DNA from: an uncultured Bacteroidales bacterium
GTDB taxonomy: Bacteria; Bacteroidota; Bacteroidia; Bacteroidales; Paludibacteraceae
Direction of reading: 5' to 3'
NCBI GenBank assembly: GCA_937911235.1
Contig: CALDPN010000067.1
Span: forward strand, 1-9,608
Length of the DNA: 9,608 bases
Part shown: positions 1 through 6,583 of the stretch, in pieces
Layout of the letters: every line of letters begins with the position of its first letter
How positions within the stretch are numbered: the stretch's first letter is position 1
Program-made: the position numbers and the translations under genes
Notes under the pieces: generated by a model
Told to the model about the DNA's origin: nothing
What the model saw: only the letters and a program-made list of their open reading frames with translations
Databases searched by the model: none

Positions 1-255
1 GGTCTTGCAGTTGGTGTACGTGCCGGTGGTAAACTTTCTTTAGTTCTTCGTAAACTAAAAGTTAAAGCTATCTACACTCAAATCCCAGAAATCTTAGTAG
101 TAAACGTTGAAAACCTAGAACTAGGTAAAACTATTAAAGCTGGTGAACTTTCATACGAAGGCTTACAAATTATGAACAACAAGGATAACGTAGTTGTAGC
201 TGTTCAATTGACACGTGCTGCACGTGGTGCTCAAGCTGCTGCTAATAAAAAATAA
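1..255 (+). CDS. rplY: 50S ribosomal protein L25 / general stress protein Ctc, C-terminal part
   Basis: The first base is already inside the reading frame, which stays open to a TAA at 253-255, giving 84 residues of a protein that begins left of the window. The residues, including GLAVGVRAGGKLSLVLRKLK, PEILVVNVENLELGKTI and a basic Ala-rich tail, match the C-terminal TL5-like beta domain of the long L25/Ctc family, which binds 5S rRNA in the large ribosomal subunit. Six bases separate its stop from the ATG of pth, so the two are almost certainly cotranscribed; rplY-pth-hslR is a usual order in Bacteroidales. The codons are strongly biased (GTA/GTT, GGT, CGT, GCT), as expected of a highly expressed ribosomal gene. 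Identity is clear; only the N-terminal half is missing from view. Confidence 0.93.
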   Translation, partial: GLAVGVRAGGKLSLVLRKLKVKAIYTQIPEILVVNVENLELGKTIKAGELSYEGLQIMNNKDNVVVAVQLTRAARGAQAAANKK

Positions 256-261
256 TCCAAA

Positions 262-825
262 ATGAAATACTTAATTGTCGGTTTGGGCAACATTGGTCCT
301 GAATACCACGAAACCCGCCACAATATAGGATTTATGATGTTAGACGCCTTCGCCAAGGCGTCTAATGTTTTTTTTACCGAGAAGCGTTATGGGGCTGTGG
401 CAAAATGCAGGGTAAAAAATGCTGAACTTATATTGCTCAAACCAAATACATTTATGAACCTGAGTGGCAATGCCGTGAGATATTGGCTTGCCGAAGAAAA
501 AATACCAGTAGAAAACCTACTTGTACTTGTAGATGACCTTGCCCTACCCTTTGGCTCATTGCGCCTAAAACCAAAAGGCAGCAGTGCAGGACACAATGGT
601 CTTACCAATATTCAAAATCTTATTGGCACAGAAAAATACTCTCGCCTACGCTTTGGTATTGGCAACGATTTTCCAAAAGGCAAACAAGTAGATTATGTAC
701 TTGGCAAATTTTCTGACGAACAAATGTCTTTGATGCCAGAAAAACTAGAAACCTGCGGGGAGATAATCAAAAGTTTCTGCCTTGCAGGTGTGGAAAGGAC
801 AATGAATCAATTTAATTCAAAATAA
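262..825 (+). CDS. pth: peptidyl-tRNA hydrolase
   Basis: A 187-residue cytoplasmic enzyme that cleaves the ester bond of peptidyl-tRNAs dropped from ribosomes, recycling tRNA. The N-terminal GLGNIGPEYHETRHNIGF carries Asn10 and the catalytic His20. Asn66 lies in the KPNTFMNLSG motif, the acidic partner is Asp91/Asp92 in LVLVDDLALP, and Asn112 lies in SSAGHNGL; these correspond to N10, H20, N68, D93 and N114 of the E. coli enzyme. The length is normal for the family. The ATG at 262 lies 6 bases after the rplY stop and begins the conserved MKYLIVGLGN sequence, so the start is secure. The coding sequence is odd at 340-375, where it forms a terminator-like hairpin (separate entry). A T8 run at 368-375 falls in the Val-Phe-Phe codons but the frame is intact. 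Confidence 0.96.
   Translation: MKYLIVGLGNIGPEYHETRHNIGFMMLDAFAKASNVFFTEKRYGAVAKCRVKNAELILLKPNTFMNLSGNAVRYWLAEEKIPVENLLVLVDDLALPFGSLRLKPKGSSAGHNGLTNIQNLIGTEKYSRLRFGIGNDFPKGKQVDYVLGKFSDEQMSLMPEKLETCGEIIKSFCLAGVERTMNQFNSK
340..375 (+). terminator. intrinsic-terminator-like hairpin inside pth
   Basis: An 11-base arm at 340-350 (TTAGACGCCTT) is the exact reverse complement of 355-365 (AAGGCGTCTAA), with a four-base CGCC loop. Two bases later comes a run of eight T (368-375). G·U pairs could lengthen the stem outward to about 336/369. This is the classic Rho-independent shape and is GC-rich for this region. It lies about 80 bases inside the pth reading frame and points the same way as the rplY-pth transcript. 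Whether it terminates transcription when ribosomes cover it is unknown; the structure is seen, the function is inferred. Confidence 0.55.
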
Positions 826-839
826 CTTTATAACACATA

Positions 840-883
840 TTGCGAATAATTATATTTCGTAAATACATTAGCAATATTCGCAA
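840..883. repeat. 9-bp inverted repeat downstream of pth
   Basis: TTGCGAATA at 840-848 is the exact reverse complement of TATTCGCAA at 875-883, separated by 26 bases. It begins 15 bases after the pth stop. It has no GC-rich stem and no clean T-run, so it is a weak terminator candidate; a bound-protein site is equally possible. Confidence 0.35.
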
Positions 884-899
884 ATATTATATTTTATAC

Positions 900-922
900 A
901 AAGTATTGATTATTAATACTTT
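900..922 (+). other. 8-bp hairpin just upstream of hslR
   Basis: AAAGTATT (900-907) pairs with AATACTTT (915-922) around a seven-base loop, followed by one more T and then AATTACAAC and the hslR start 12 bases away. On the RNA it is an A/U-rich stem with a short U-tail. It could end pth transcripts weakly or sit in the hslR leader. I found no convincing TTTG/TAnnTTTG promoter in this 109-base gap, so hslR probably depends on readthrough from pth. Confidence 0.35.
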
Positions 923-934
923 TAATTACAACAA

Positions 935-1348
935 ATGAAACTAATAAGAATCGATAAATGGCTTTGGACCATGAGGCTTTACAAAACCAGAAGTATAGCC
1001 ACAGATGCTTGTAAAGCAGGTCGTATCTTGGTAAACAACATGCCTGTGAAACCATCGTTTTGCGTATCGGAAGGCATGACTGTGCAGATAAAAAAGTCGC
1101 CTATTATCTACACCTACCGCATTATCCAAATCACCGAAAACCGCGTAGGTGCCAAACTAGTTTCCGACTACATGATGAACATCACCCCTGCCGACCAATA
1201 CAAACTTCTTGAACTCACCCGCATGTCTATGTCTGGCGAACGCGACCGCGGCACCGGCCGCCCAACCAAAAAAGAACGTAGGGATATAGATAACTATCTC
1301 GACGAAAATTTCTTTGAGCCGTTAGATGAGGATGAATTTTGCGAGTAA
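935..1348 (+). CDS. hslR: S4-domain RNA-binding protein, Hsp15 family
   Basis: A 137-residue basic protein. Residues about 5-50 form an S4 RNA-binding domain: RIDKWLWTMRLYKTRSIA, then ACKAGRILVNNMPVKPS, closely matching E. coli Hsp15 (LDKWLWAARFYKTR...GGKV...KPS). In E. coli this heat-shock protein binds free 50S subunits that still carry a nascent chain with tRNA, helping rescue stalled subunits. A basic stretch (GTGRPTKKERRDID) and an acidic tail follow, typical of Bacteroidota homologues. The ATG at 935 opens the conserved domain directly. It lies 109 bases after pth, and the two genes make functional sense together, since Pth clears peptidyl-tRNA and Hsp15 handles 50S-peptidyl-tRNA complexes. 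Around 1241-1262 the codons become very GC-rich (Arg-Asp-Arg-Gly-Thr-Gly-Arg), unlike the rest of the region. Confidence 0.9.
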   Translation: MKLIRIDKWLWTMRLYKTRSIATDACKAGRILVNNMPVKPSFCVSEGMTVQIKKSPIIYTYRIIQITENRVGAKLVSDYMMNITPADQYKLLELTRMSMSGERDRGTGRPTKKERRDIDNYLDENFFEPLDEDEFCE

Positions 1349-1399
1349 GTGAGAGTAGAAACAAAGTTTACTTTGATTATACCGAGCATGAGCAAAATC

Positions 1400-1414
1400 A
1401 CGGATGAAATCCGT
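1400..1414. repeat. short hairpin and flanking 11-base direct repeat between hslR and wecB
   Basis: In the 219-base gap between hslR and wecB, ACGGAT (1400-1405) pairs with ATCCGT (1409-1414) over a GAA loop. An 11-base direct repeat AGCAAAATCAC occurs at 1391-1401 and 1430-1440. A small dyad CAAAGTTTACTTTG lies at 1362-1375, just after the hslR stop. None has a T-run long enough to be called a terminator. Apart from these and the promoter at 1480-1511, I see nothing in the gap. Confidence 0.35.
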
Positions 1415-1479
1415 AATGAAGAGGATTAAAGCAAAATCACAAGCGAAGCGAATAATAACAAAATATTTTCAAATCAAAA

Positions 1480-1511
1480 TTTGGTTAGAAATTTGTTTTT
1501 AAGTATCTTTG
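1480..1511 (+). promoter_or_regulatory. Bacteroidota-type promoter of the wecB operon
   Basis: TTTG at 1480-1483 and TATCTTTG at 1504-1511 match the Bacteroidota -33 (TTTG) and -7 (TAnnTTTG) elements exactly, with a 20-base spacer inside the known 19-21 range. Transcription would start near 1515-1518, leaving a leader of about 50 bases before the wecB ATG at 1568. That leader holds a small hairpin, GTTAT/ATAAC (1541-1554). No Shine-Dalgarno site is visible, as is usual in this phylum. Confidence 0.7.
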
Positions 1512-1567
1512 AAGATTGACTTAATAAAACCACATAAAAGGTTATCTTAATAACAAATACTATACAA

Positions 1568-2713
1568 ATGAAAAAAATATTACTTGTTTTTGGCACACGT
1601 CCAGAGGCGATAAAAATGGCACCACTAGTGCATGAGTTTAAGAAACATCCAGAAGATTTTCAAACTATAGTTTGTGTAACAGGTCAACATAGAGAAATGC
1701 TTGACCAAGTATTGGATTTATTCCAAATTGTGCCAGACTATGATTTGAACATCATGAAACCAAATCAAGATTTATACGATGTTACAAGTCGTATTCTTTT
1801 AGGTATGCGTGATGTGCTAAAAGAAGTAAAACCAGACGTTGTATTCGTACATGGTGACACTACTACTTCAACAGCATCTGCATTAGCTGCATTCTACCAA
1901 CAAATTCCAGTAGCACACGTAGAAGCTGGTTTAAGAACAGGTAATATCTATAGTCCATGGCCAGAAGAAATGAACCGACTGATTACTGGTCGCATTGCAG
2001 CTTATAATTTCTCACCAACCCCACTTTCTAAACAAAATCTACTCAAAGAAAATGTGGCAGAAAGCACTATTACTGTAACTGGAAATACTGTGATTGATGC
2101 ACTTCAATGGGTGGTTAAAAAGATAGAATCTGAAACTGAATTAAGTTCTGCCCTACAAGCAGAATTATTATCAATGGGTTACGATACCAATAGACTTGCA
2201 GATGGCAAACGTTTGGTTCTTATTACAGGCCACCGCAGAGAAAACTTTGGCGAAGGATTCCTAAATATTTGTCACGCAATCAAAACATTATCAGAACAAT
2301 ATCCTGATGTTGATTTTGTTTATCCAATGCACTTAAATCCAAATGTGCGTAAACCTGTTATGGAAATATTGGGCGACAATGCAAGCAATATCTTCCTAAT
2401 AGAGCCATTACAATATCTACAATTTGTATATTTAATGGAAAAATCTTATCTAATCCTTACTGATAGTGGTGGTGTGCAAGAAGAAGCTCCTGGTTTAGGC
2501 AAACCAGTTCTTGTAATGCGTGACACTACAGAACGTCCAGAAGCAGTAGAAGCAGGCACTGTATTATTAGTAGGCACAAACCGTAATAAGATAGAACAAG
2601 GCGTATCTAGCCTACTTGAAGACAATGCACTATACACCAAAATGAGTGAAGCTATCAACCCTTATGGTGATGGTCTTGCATGCGGACGCATCATCGAAGT
2701 AATGAAAAAATAA
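1568..2713 (+). CDS. wecB: UDP-N-acetylglucosamine 2-epimerase (non-hydrolysing)
   Basis: A 381-residue cytoplasmic enzyme interconverting UDP-GlcNAc and UDP-ManNAc, the precursor for ManNAc-type sugars in surface polysaccharides. It has the GT-B-like family fold with FGTRPEAIKMAPL at residues 8-20, VTGQHREMLDQ at 38-47 and HGDTTTSTASALA at 95-107. HVEAGLRTGN (117-126), PWPEEMNR (130-137), TGHRRENFGEG (220-230) and TDSGGVQEEAPGLGKPVLVMRD (298-319) follow. Residues matching the E. coli catalytic set (D95, E117, E131, H213) are Asp97, Glu119, Glu133 and His222, so it should be active. Length is normal. It is the first gene after the promoter at 1480-1511, and the next ORF starts 10 bases after its stop. 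No dehydrogenase (wecC) lies beside it, so whether UDP-ManNAc is used as such or oxidised cannot be seen here. Confidence 0.94.
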   Translation: MKKILLVFGTRPEAIKMAPLVHEFKKHPEDFQTIVCVTGQHREMLDQVLDLFQIVPDYDLNIMKPNQDLYDVTSRILLGMRDVLKEVKPDVVFVHGDTTTSTASALAAFYQQIPVAHVEAGLRTGNIYSPWPEEMNRLITGRIAAYNFSPTPLSKQNLLKENVAESTITVTGNTVIDALQWVVKKIESETELSSALQAELLSMGYDTNRLADGKRLVLITGHRRENFGEGFLNICHAIKTLSEQYPDVDFVYPMHLNPNVRKPVMEILGDNASNIFLIEPLQYLQFVYLMEKSYLILTDSGGVQEEAPGLGKPVLVMRDTTERPEAVEAGTVLLVGTNRNKIEQGVSSLLEDNALYTKMSEAINPYGDGLACGRIIEVMKK

Positions 2714-2723
2714 AAAATACTTT

Positions 2724-3669
2724 ATGATTACTAAAGCACAAAGTATTTCACTTTCAGTTATTCGTGTATTAAGTATGTGTTTGATTGTAGCATGTCATAT
2801 TACACAAAAATATGATATGCCTATTGCCTTTCTACTTAATATCGGAGTACAAATATTCTTTTTTACAAGTGGTTTTCTTTATGGAAAACTAGAAATCAGT
2901 TCTATTAAAGATTTTATAAAAAAGCGATTCACCAAAGTATATATTCCATACTTTCTTGTGATTTTATTGCTGATAAGTGGTTATACTATTTTTTCAATAG
3001 AAAGTATTTCAATTAAGCAGATAATATTTTATTTGCTTAATATTCAGTATTTTACAAATCCTATAGGGGGGGGGTAATCACTTGTGGTTTTTAACTGTGA
3101 TAATGTTATGTTATGCGATAACACCATTTTTACAGAAAGCAATAAAGAAAAATTCTATTCTTGTTTTTATAGGATTATTACTATTTTCTATCATTGAATT
3201 TGGATTCGTCCAAAAATTATATGGTTTATGTTCATCCATTTGTCTATATTCTGTAGGTATGTTGATTGGACATAACGATACAAAGAAAGTCAACATCGCT
3301 CTAAATATTTTATCAGGAATAATAGTTGCAGGATTATTTTCTGTTTTTACATGGGAACATTTAACTGGTGCTGCTTATAAAGAATATAGTACCTGGCTAC
3401 ATTTCAGTTTAGGAATATTTATTTTTATTTCGTTGTATAATGTTCTGCCGTTATTAATTGATGAGAAAAAAGAATATAAGTTATTAAAACAAGCAGACTC
3501 AATTTCATACGAAGTTTATTTAGTTCATCATCCTATCATATTAGGACCGTTATCGTTATTACTAATTACACCATATAACAGTGTGAACATTCTTATAGTA
3601 GTAGTTTTATCTATAATAATGGCATACACATTAAAATATTGTTGTTCGTTTATAAATTCAAAATTATGA
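2724..3669 (+). CDS. acyltransferase 3 family membrane O-acyltransferase, split by a frameshift at a G9 tract
   Basis: As written, the frame from ATG 2724 ends at TAA 3075-3077 after 117 residues (…TNPIGGG). A second open frame carries on to TGA 3667-3669. Dropping one G from the nine at 3066-3074 joins them into a 314-residue protein reading …IGGGNHLWFLTVIMLCY. That junction restores the conserved HLWFL region of acyltransferase family 3 (PF01757). The N-terminus has the family's RVLSMCLIVACHI motif, with Arg and His at the first membrane helix, and many hydrophobic segments follow, as expected of the 10-TM enzymes that O-acetylate or otherwise acylate glycans at the inner membrane. Its substrate is unknown; it sits between an epimerase and a glycosyltransferase, so a surface glycan is likely. 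Base composition is lower in GC than wecB. The frameshift may be phase variation, a decayed gene, or a sequencing error in the homopolymer. Confidence 0.85.
3066..3074 (+). repeat. poly-G tract (nine G), probable slippage site
   Basis: Nine consecutive G lie within a very AT-rich gene, about 36% of the way along the acyltransferase. With nine G the next codon is TAA; with eight G (or eleven) the frame continues into conserved family sequence. Such tracts are classic sites of slipped-strand mispairing in contingency genes. This is the only long G or C run in the window. Confidence 0.8.
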
Positions 3670-4397
3670 TACCTAAAATTATACATTATTGTTGGTTTGG
3701 TAGAGGCAAAATGCCTGAACTAGCAGAAAAATGCATTGCATCTTGGAAGAAATATCTTCCTGAGTATGAGTATAAACTATGGAACGAAGATACATTTGAT
3801 ATTAATAGTGTTCCATACGTAAAAGAAGCATACGAGTCTCGTAAATTTGCTTTTGTTACAGATTATATCCGTTTGTGGGCATTATATAACTATGGCGGTG
3901 TATACATGGATACAGACGTAGAAATTTTAAAACCACTTGATGAATTCTTAAAATTACCAGCATTTACTGGTTATGAAGCAAGTTCTGGTATGGCTCCAGT
4001 AACAGGTCTAATGGCTAGTGCACCTAAAGGCATCTGGGTTACAGAACAATTAGCTTATTATGATGACAAACACTTCATCAAAGAAGATGGGACACTAGAT
4101 ATGACCACAAATACAGTAACCATATCTAATATTATGACTAAAAATGGATTTGAAATAACAGGTAAATATGGTGTATATAAAGATGATATGCACGTTTTCC
4201 CTGTGGATTATTTCTGTCCTCTAACTAGTACTCGTGTGCTTAGATTAACTAACAACACTCACTGCATCCACCACTTTGCAGGTTCTTGGGTAGAACGTAC
4301 ACGCTGGCAAAAAATAAAACAATTTATTACTTACAAAATATTAGGTCCTAAATTGACAGATAAGATAGTACAACTAAAGAGAAAACTTAAAAAGTAA
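3666..4397 (+). CDS. GT32-type glycosyltransferase (DXD sugar-binding region)
   Basis: A 243-residue cytoplasmic or membrane-peripheral glycosyltransferase. It starts MIPKIIHYCWFGRGKMPE, the usual beginning of capsular/LPS glycosyltransferases with the Gly_transf_sug domain (PF04488). It continues with CIASWKKYLPEYEYKLWNED and KFAFVTDYIRLWALYNYGG. The nucleotide-sugar and metal-binding DXD is Asp82-Thr-Asp84 in YMDTDVEILKPLDEF. I take the ATG at 3666 rather than one 27 bases upstream because the conserved protein begins there. That ATG overlaps the acyltransferase stop as ATGA, pointing to translational coupling. Sugar specificity cannot be read from sequence; relatives often transfer galactose or mannose-type residues. 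The C-terminal 30 residues are basic (KIKQFITYKIL…KLKRKLKK), possibly for membrane association. A long hairpin follows 24 bases after the stop. Confidence 0.9.
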   Translation: MIPKIIHYCWFGRGKMPELAEKCIASWKKYLPEYEYKLWNEDTFDINSVPYVKEAYESRKFAFVTDYIRLWALYNYGGVYMDTDVEILKPLDEFLKLPAFTGYEASSGMAPVTGLMASAPKGIWVTEQLAYYDDKHFIKEDGTLDMTTNTVTISNIMTKNGFEITGKYGVYKDDMHVFPVDYFCPLTSTRVLRLTNNTHCIHHFAGSWVERTRWQKIKQFITYKILGPKLTDKIVQLKRKLKK

Positions 4398-4420
4398 TAT
4401 TTTTCTTCTTCTAAAACACC

Positions 4421-4469
4421 AAACCGACCCTACTGTTATTCAACGCTTTGAATTCTTATAGGGTCGGTT
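4421..4469. terminator. bidirectional terminator hairpin between convergent genes
   Basis: AACCGACCCTA (4422-4432) pairs perfectly with TAGGGTCGGTT (4459-4469). The 26-base loop contains a second perfect stem, ATTCAA/TTGAAT (4438-4443 with 4448-4453), so the whole folds into one long rod with an internal bulge. It sits between the glycosyltransferase (+, stop at 4397) and the desulfoferrodoxin (-, stop at 4522). The tails are only moderately T-rich: CTATATTT on the plus strand, TTTGGTGTTTTAG on the minus strand. Confidence 0.75.
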
Positions 4470-4521
4470 CTATATTTAGCTCATTATTAAAATTGATTTA
4501 TATTGCCAATAGAAACCAATT

Positions 4522-4896
4522 TTATAACTCAGCCTTCCAGAGACCATGCAAGTTACAATACTCATACACAGCGATTGGATCGTCTTTGCAAGTGCAAACT
4601 ACTGCTTCAGATTTGTCGGTTAGGTTCACAAGAATACCTCCTTTTTCACATTCCACATAAATAAATGCTACGTGATGTTCTGGAAGCATTGGATGAGCCA
4701 CACTACCCACTTCTACTTTTATTTTGCAACTATCTAGTCTATATACCACAGGCATATGCTTTAATATGTTAGCATTTTCTGTGTTAGGCTTTAATTCTGC
4801 CATTTTTTCTCCGCAGCACATAACTGGTACTTTAGAGTCTACTACTTTCATAATCACATTACCACAGTGATTACATTTAAAAAATTTTACTGCCAT
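4522..4896 (-). CDS. dfx: desulfoferrodoxin, two-iron superoxide reductase
   Basis: A 124-residue cytoplasmic protein that reduces superoxide to hydrogen peroxide without making oxygen, a defence typical of anaerobes. Residues 1-36 are the desulforedoxin-like domain, with an Fe(Cys)4 site made by Cys8, Cys11, Cys27 and Cys28 (FKCNHCGN…CCGEKM). The remainder is the neelaredoxin-like catalytic domain: His47 (LKHMPV), His68 and His74 (SVAHPMLPEHH), Cys114 and His117 (YEYCNLHGLWKAEL) match the four-His, one-Cys iron ligands. Lys46, which helps guide superoxide, is present. The usual Glu of the EKHVPV loop is Leu45 here. The gene starts 20 bases after the wzt stop on the same strand, so it may ride on the exporter transcript; no separate consensus promoter was seen. 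Confidence 0.93.
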   Translation of the reverse strand: MAVKFFKCNHCGNVIMKVVDSKVPVMCCGEKMAELKPNTENANILKHMPVVYRLDSCKIKVEVGSVAHPMLPEHHVAFIYVECEKGGILVNLTDKSEAVVCTCKDDPIAVYEYCNLHGLWKAEL

Positions 4897-4916
4897 AATG
4901 CTTAAAATTTAAAGGG

Positions 4917-5684
4917 TTAATTAATAATGTTATTTTTATACAGCGATACTATCTCGTTTATATCGCCTTTATTTTTAATAATTCCGTTCTCTAGAAGAAA
5001 TCCAGTTTTGCATAGCGATTTCACTATTTCCATATTGTGACTTACAAAAAGTATTGTCACTCCGTGTTTATTAATTTCTTTTAGTTTATTCACGGCCTTA
5101 CGCGGAAATTCGCTATCACTAATAGACAAAACTTCGTCTATTACTAGAATATCTGGATTTAAATGTGCTGCCACAGCAAAGCCTAATCGCACCATCATAC
5201 CTTGAGAATAACGTTTCACGGGCGTGTCTATATATTGTTCACAACCTGAGAAATCTATTATTTCATCGAGTTTATGTTTTATCTCCTTCTTTGTCATACC
5301 TAAAATGGCGCCATTCATAAATATATTTTCACGACCTGTCATTTCATAATGAAACCCGGTTCCAATTTCTAGCAATGAGCCTATTCTACCATTTGTATAG
5401 ATATAACCTGTAGTTGGAGCCACAATTCTTGATAGCAATTTTAAAAGCGTGCTCTTTCCTGCTCCATTCTTTCCAACAATACCTACAATATCGCCTTCTT
5501 CTACTTTAAAGTCAATATCACGCAGTGCCCAATGACACTCTACACCCTCAGTTTCCATTTGGTTTTGTTTGTGAAACACATTTAACATCCACCAATTACA
5601 AATATCCTGAGCAAGTGTTTTGGTTGAAACCACTCCTAGATGATACTGCTTACTGATATTATTGAATTCTATTGCGGTACACAT
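4917..5684 (-). CDS. wzt: polysaccharide ABC exporter, ATP-binding subunit (Wzt type)
   Basis: A 255-residue ATPase that, with Wzm, exports lipid-linked O-antigen or teichoic-acid-like glycan across the inner membrane. Walker A is GKNGAGKST (71-79), the signature is YSQGM (159-163), Walker B is ILVIDE (179-184) and the H-loop His is His216 (FVSHN). The segment EIGTGFHYEMTGRENIFMNG (106-125) is diagnostic of the Wzt/TagH subfamily. It ends right after the nucleotide-binding domain and lacks the C-terminal carbohydrate-binding domain of the about 430-residue Wzt proteins of the E. coli O8/O9a type. Export should therefore not need recognition of a capped chain end. I choose the ATG at 5684: a longer frame from 5753 would add 23 residues with no family similarity and overlap wzm. 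The start is 16 bases after the wzm stop. Confidence 0.93.
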   Translation of the reverse strand: MCTAIEFNNISKQYHLGVVSTKTLAQDICNWWMLNVFHKQNQMETEGVECHWALRDIDFKVEEGDIVGIVGKNGAGKSTLLKLLSRIVAPTTGYIYTNGRIGSLLEIGTGFHYEMTGRENIFMNGAILGMTKKEIKHKLDEIIDFSGCEQYIDTPVKRYSQGMMVRLGFAVAAHLNPDILVIDEVLSISDSEFPRKAVNKLKEINKHGVTILFVSHNMEIVKSLCKTGFLLENGIIKNKGDINEIVSLYKNNIIN

Positions 5685-5700
5685 AAAAATTGTTTTTATA

Positions 5701-6543
5701 TTACACCGTATCCATAAAGATTCTTTCTTTTCGGTTAAATAGCATTGTGCCAATAAGCAAAATAATAACCATAAAAAAGAAACTATAAGAGAGCCATTCC
5801 CAACCTATAAATTCTCCTACTCCAAAACAACTATATCTAAAAGTTCTTATAATTGGAGTGATTGGATTTAAACAAATAATTAAATTTAAATACTTGTCAC
5901 TCACGTGTGTAAGAGGATAAACTATAGGCGTTGCATACATCCATATTTGCACTATAAAGGTAAATAGCACTTGCATATCACGATATTTTATTGATATTGT
6001 AGATATAATATTCCCTATTCCCAGCGCTATCCCTGCTAGCATCACCACCAATATTGGCATCAACAACATATACCAATTGGGATGTAAATCGGTTCCAAGG
6101 AACACATAGCATAGATATACCGCTACAAACAAGAAAAATTGAATGCAAAATCTAAATAGATTACTAAATACCGCAGAAATAGGACATATCAACCTTGGGA
6201 AATACACTTTGCTAAAAAGACCTACATTTGTAGCAAAGGTATTAGAAGTTTTTATTAAACAATCTGCAAGATATTGCCACATACACACTCCAGACAGATA
6301 GAACAGTGGCTGCGGTATTCCCTCAGTGGGAATACCAGCTATGCCACCAAACACGAGCATATACATTACAACTGTTATAGCAGGTTGTACAATATTCCAC
6401 AACGGTCCTAAAATGGTTTGTTTATAAAGTGTAACAATATCACGTTTAATAAACATCGAGATTAAATCACGATAAAGCCAGATTTCCTTTAAATTAAACT
6501 CAAAGACTTTTGTTTTAGGTCTTATAACAGAAGCCGTTTTCAT
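5701..6543 (-). CDS. wzm: polysaccharide ABC exporter, membrane subunit (Wzm type)
   Basis: A 280-residue integral inner-membrane permease of the ABC-2 family, partner of the adjacent Wzt. The N-terminus carries the family segment RDIVTLYKQTILGPLWNIVQP (34-54), which leads into the first of six predicted membrane helices. Other hallmarks are KVYFPRLICP (112-121), KYRDM (186-190), YATPIVYP (203-210) and LNPITPII (225-232). Length is typical. The gene starts 40 bases after the FISUMP gene on the same strand. That gap holds a TAGGTTTG box (6578-6571) with no -33 partner, so the exporter is probably cotranscribed from 7913-7943. A 9-bp perfect inverted repeat lies in the coding sequence at 6314-6336. 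Confidence 0.93.
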   Translation of the reverse strand: MKTASVIRPKTKVFEFNLKEIWLYRDLISMFIKRDIVTLYKQTILGPLWNIVQPAITVVMYMLVFGGIAGIPTEGIPQPLFYLSGVCMWQYLADCLIKTSNTFATNVGLFSKVYFPRLICPISAVFSNLFRFCIQFFLFVAVYLCYVFLGTDLHPNWYMLLMPILVVMLAGIALGIGNIISTISIKYRDMQVLFTFIVQIWMYATPIVYPLTHVSDKYLNLIICLNPITPIIRTFRYSCFGVGEFIGWEWLSYSFFFMVIILLIGTMLFNRKERIFMDTV

Positions 6544-6583
6544 ACAAGTTGGTAATTAAGGAATTATAAACAAACCTATTTAT

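Noticed and set aside
368..375. T8 run in pth as a second phase-variable tract
   Set aside because: The frame is intact, the gene is essential in most bacteria, and the run is better explained as the tail of the hairpin next to it.
1241..1262. GC-rich hairpin GCGGC/GCCGC inside hslR
   Set aside because: It follows from codons of a conserved Arg/Gly/Thr-rich stretch and has no T-run or other signal.
1491..1558. ATTTGTT (1491-1497) and AACAAAT (1552-1558) flanking the wecB -7 box as an invertible promoter
   Set aside because: Only 7 bp of A/T-rich match, expected often by chance; the invertible promoters of Bacteroides capsule loci have longer, well-defined inverted repeats.
3639..3665. Upstream ATG at 3639 for the glycosyltransferase
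   Set aside because: It lies inside the acyltransferase and adds nine unconserved residues; the family sequence starts MIPKIIHYCW at 3666.
4448..4660. Plus-strand open frame overlapping the desulfoferrodoxin end and terminator
   Set aside because: It runs antisense to a well-conserved gene and through the terminator hairpin, and its product resembles no known family.
5685..5753. Longer wzt reading frame starting at 5753
   Set aside because: The extra 23 residues have no ABC-ATPase similarity and overlap the end of wzm; the ATG at 5684 starts the conserved sequence 16 bases after the wzm stop.
6571..6578. TAGGTTTG (minus strand) just upstream of wzm as a promoter
   Set aside because: The -7 box is exact but the -33 position reads CGTC, not TTTG, and the sites around it do not fit either; readthrough from the upstream genes is simpler.
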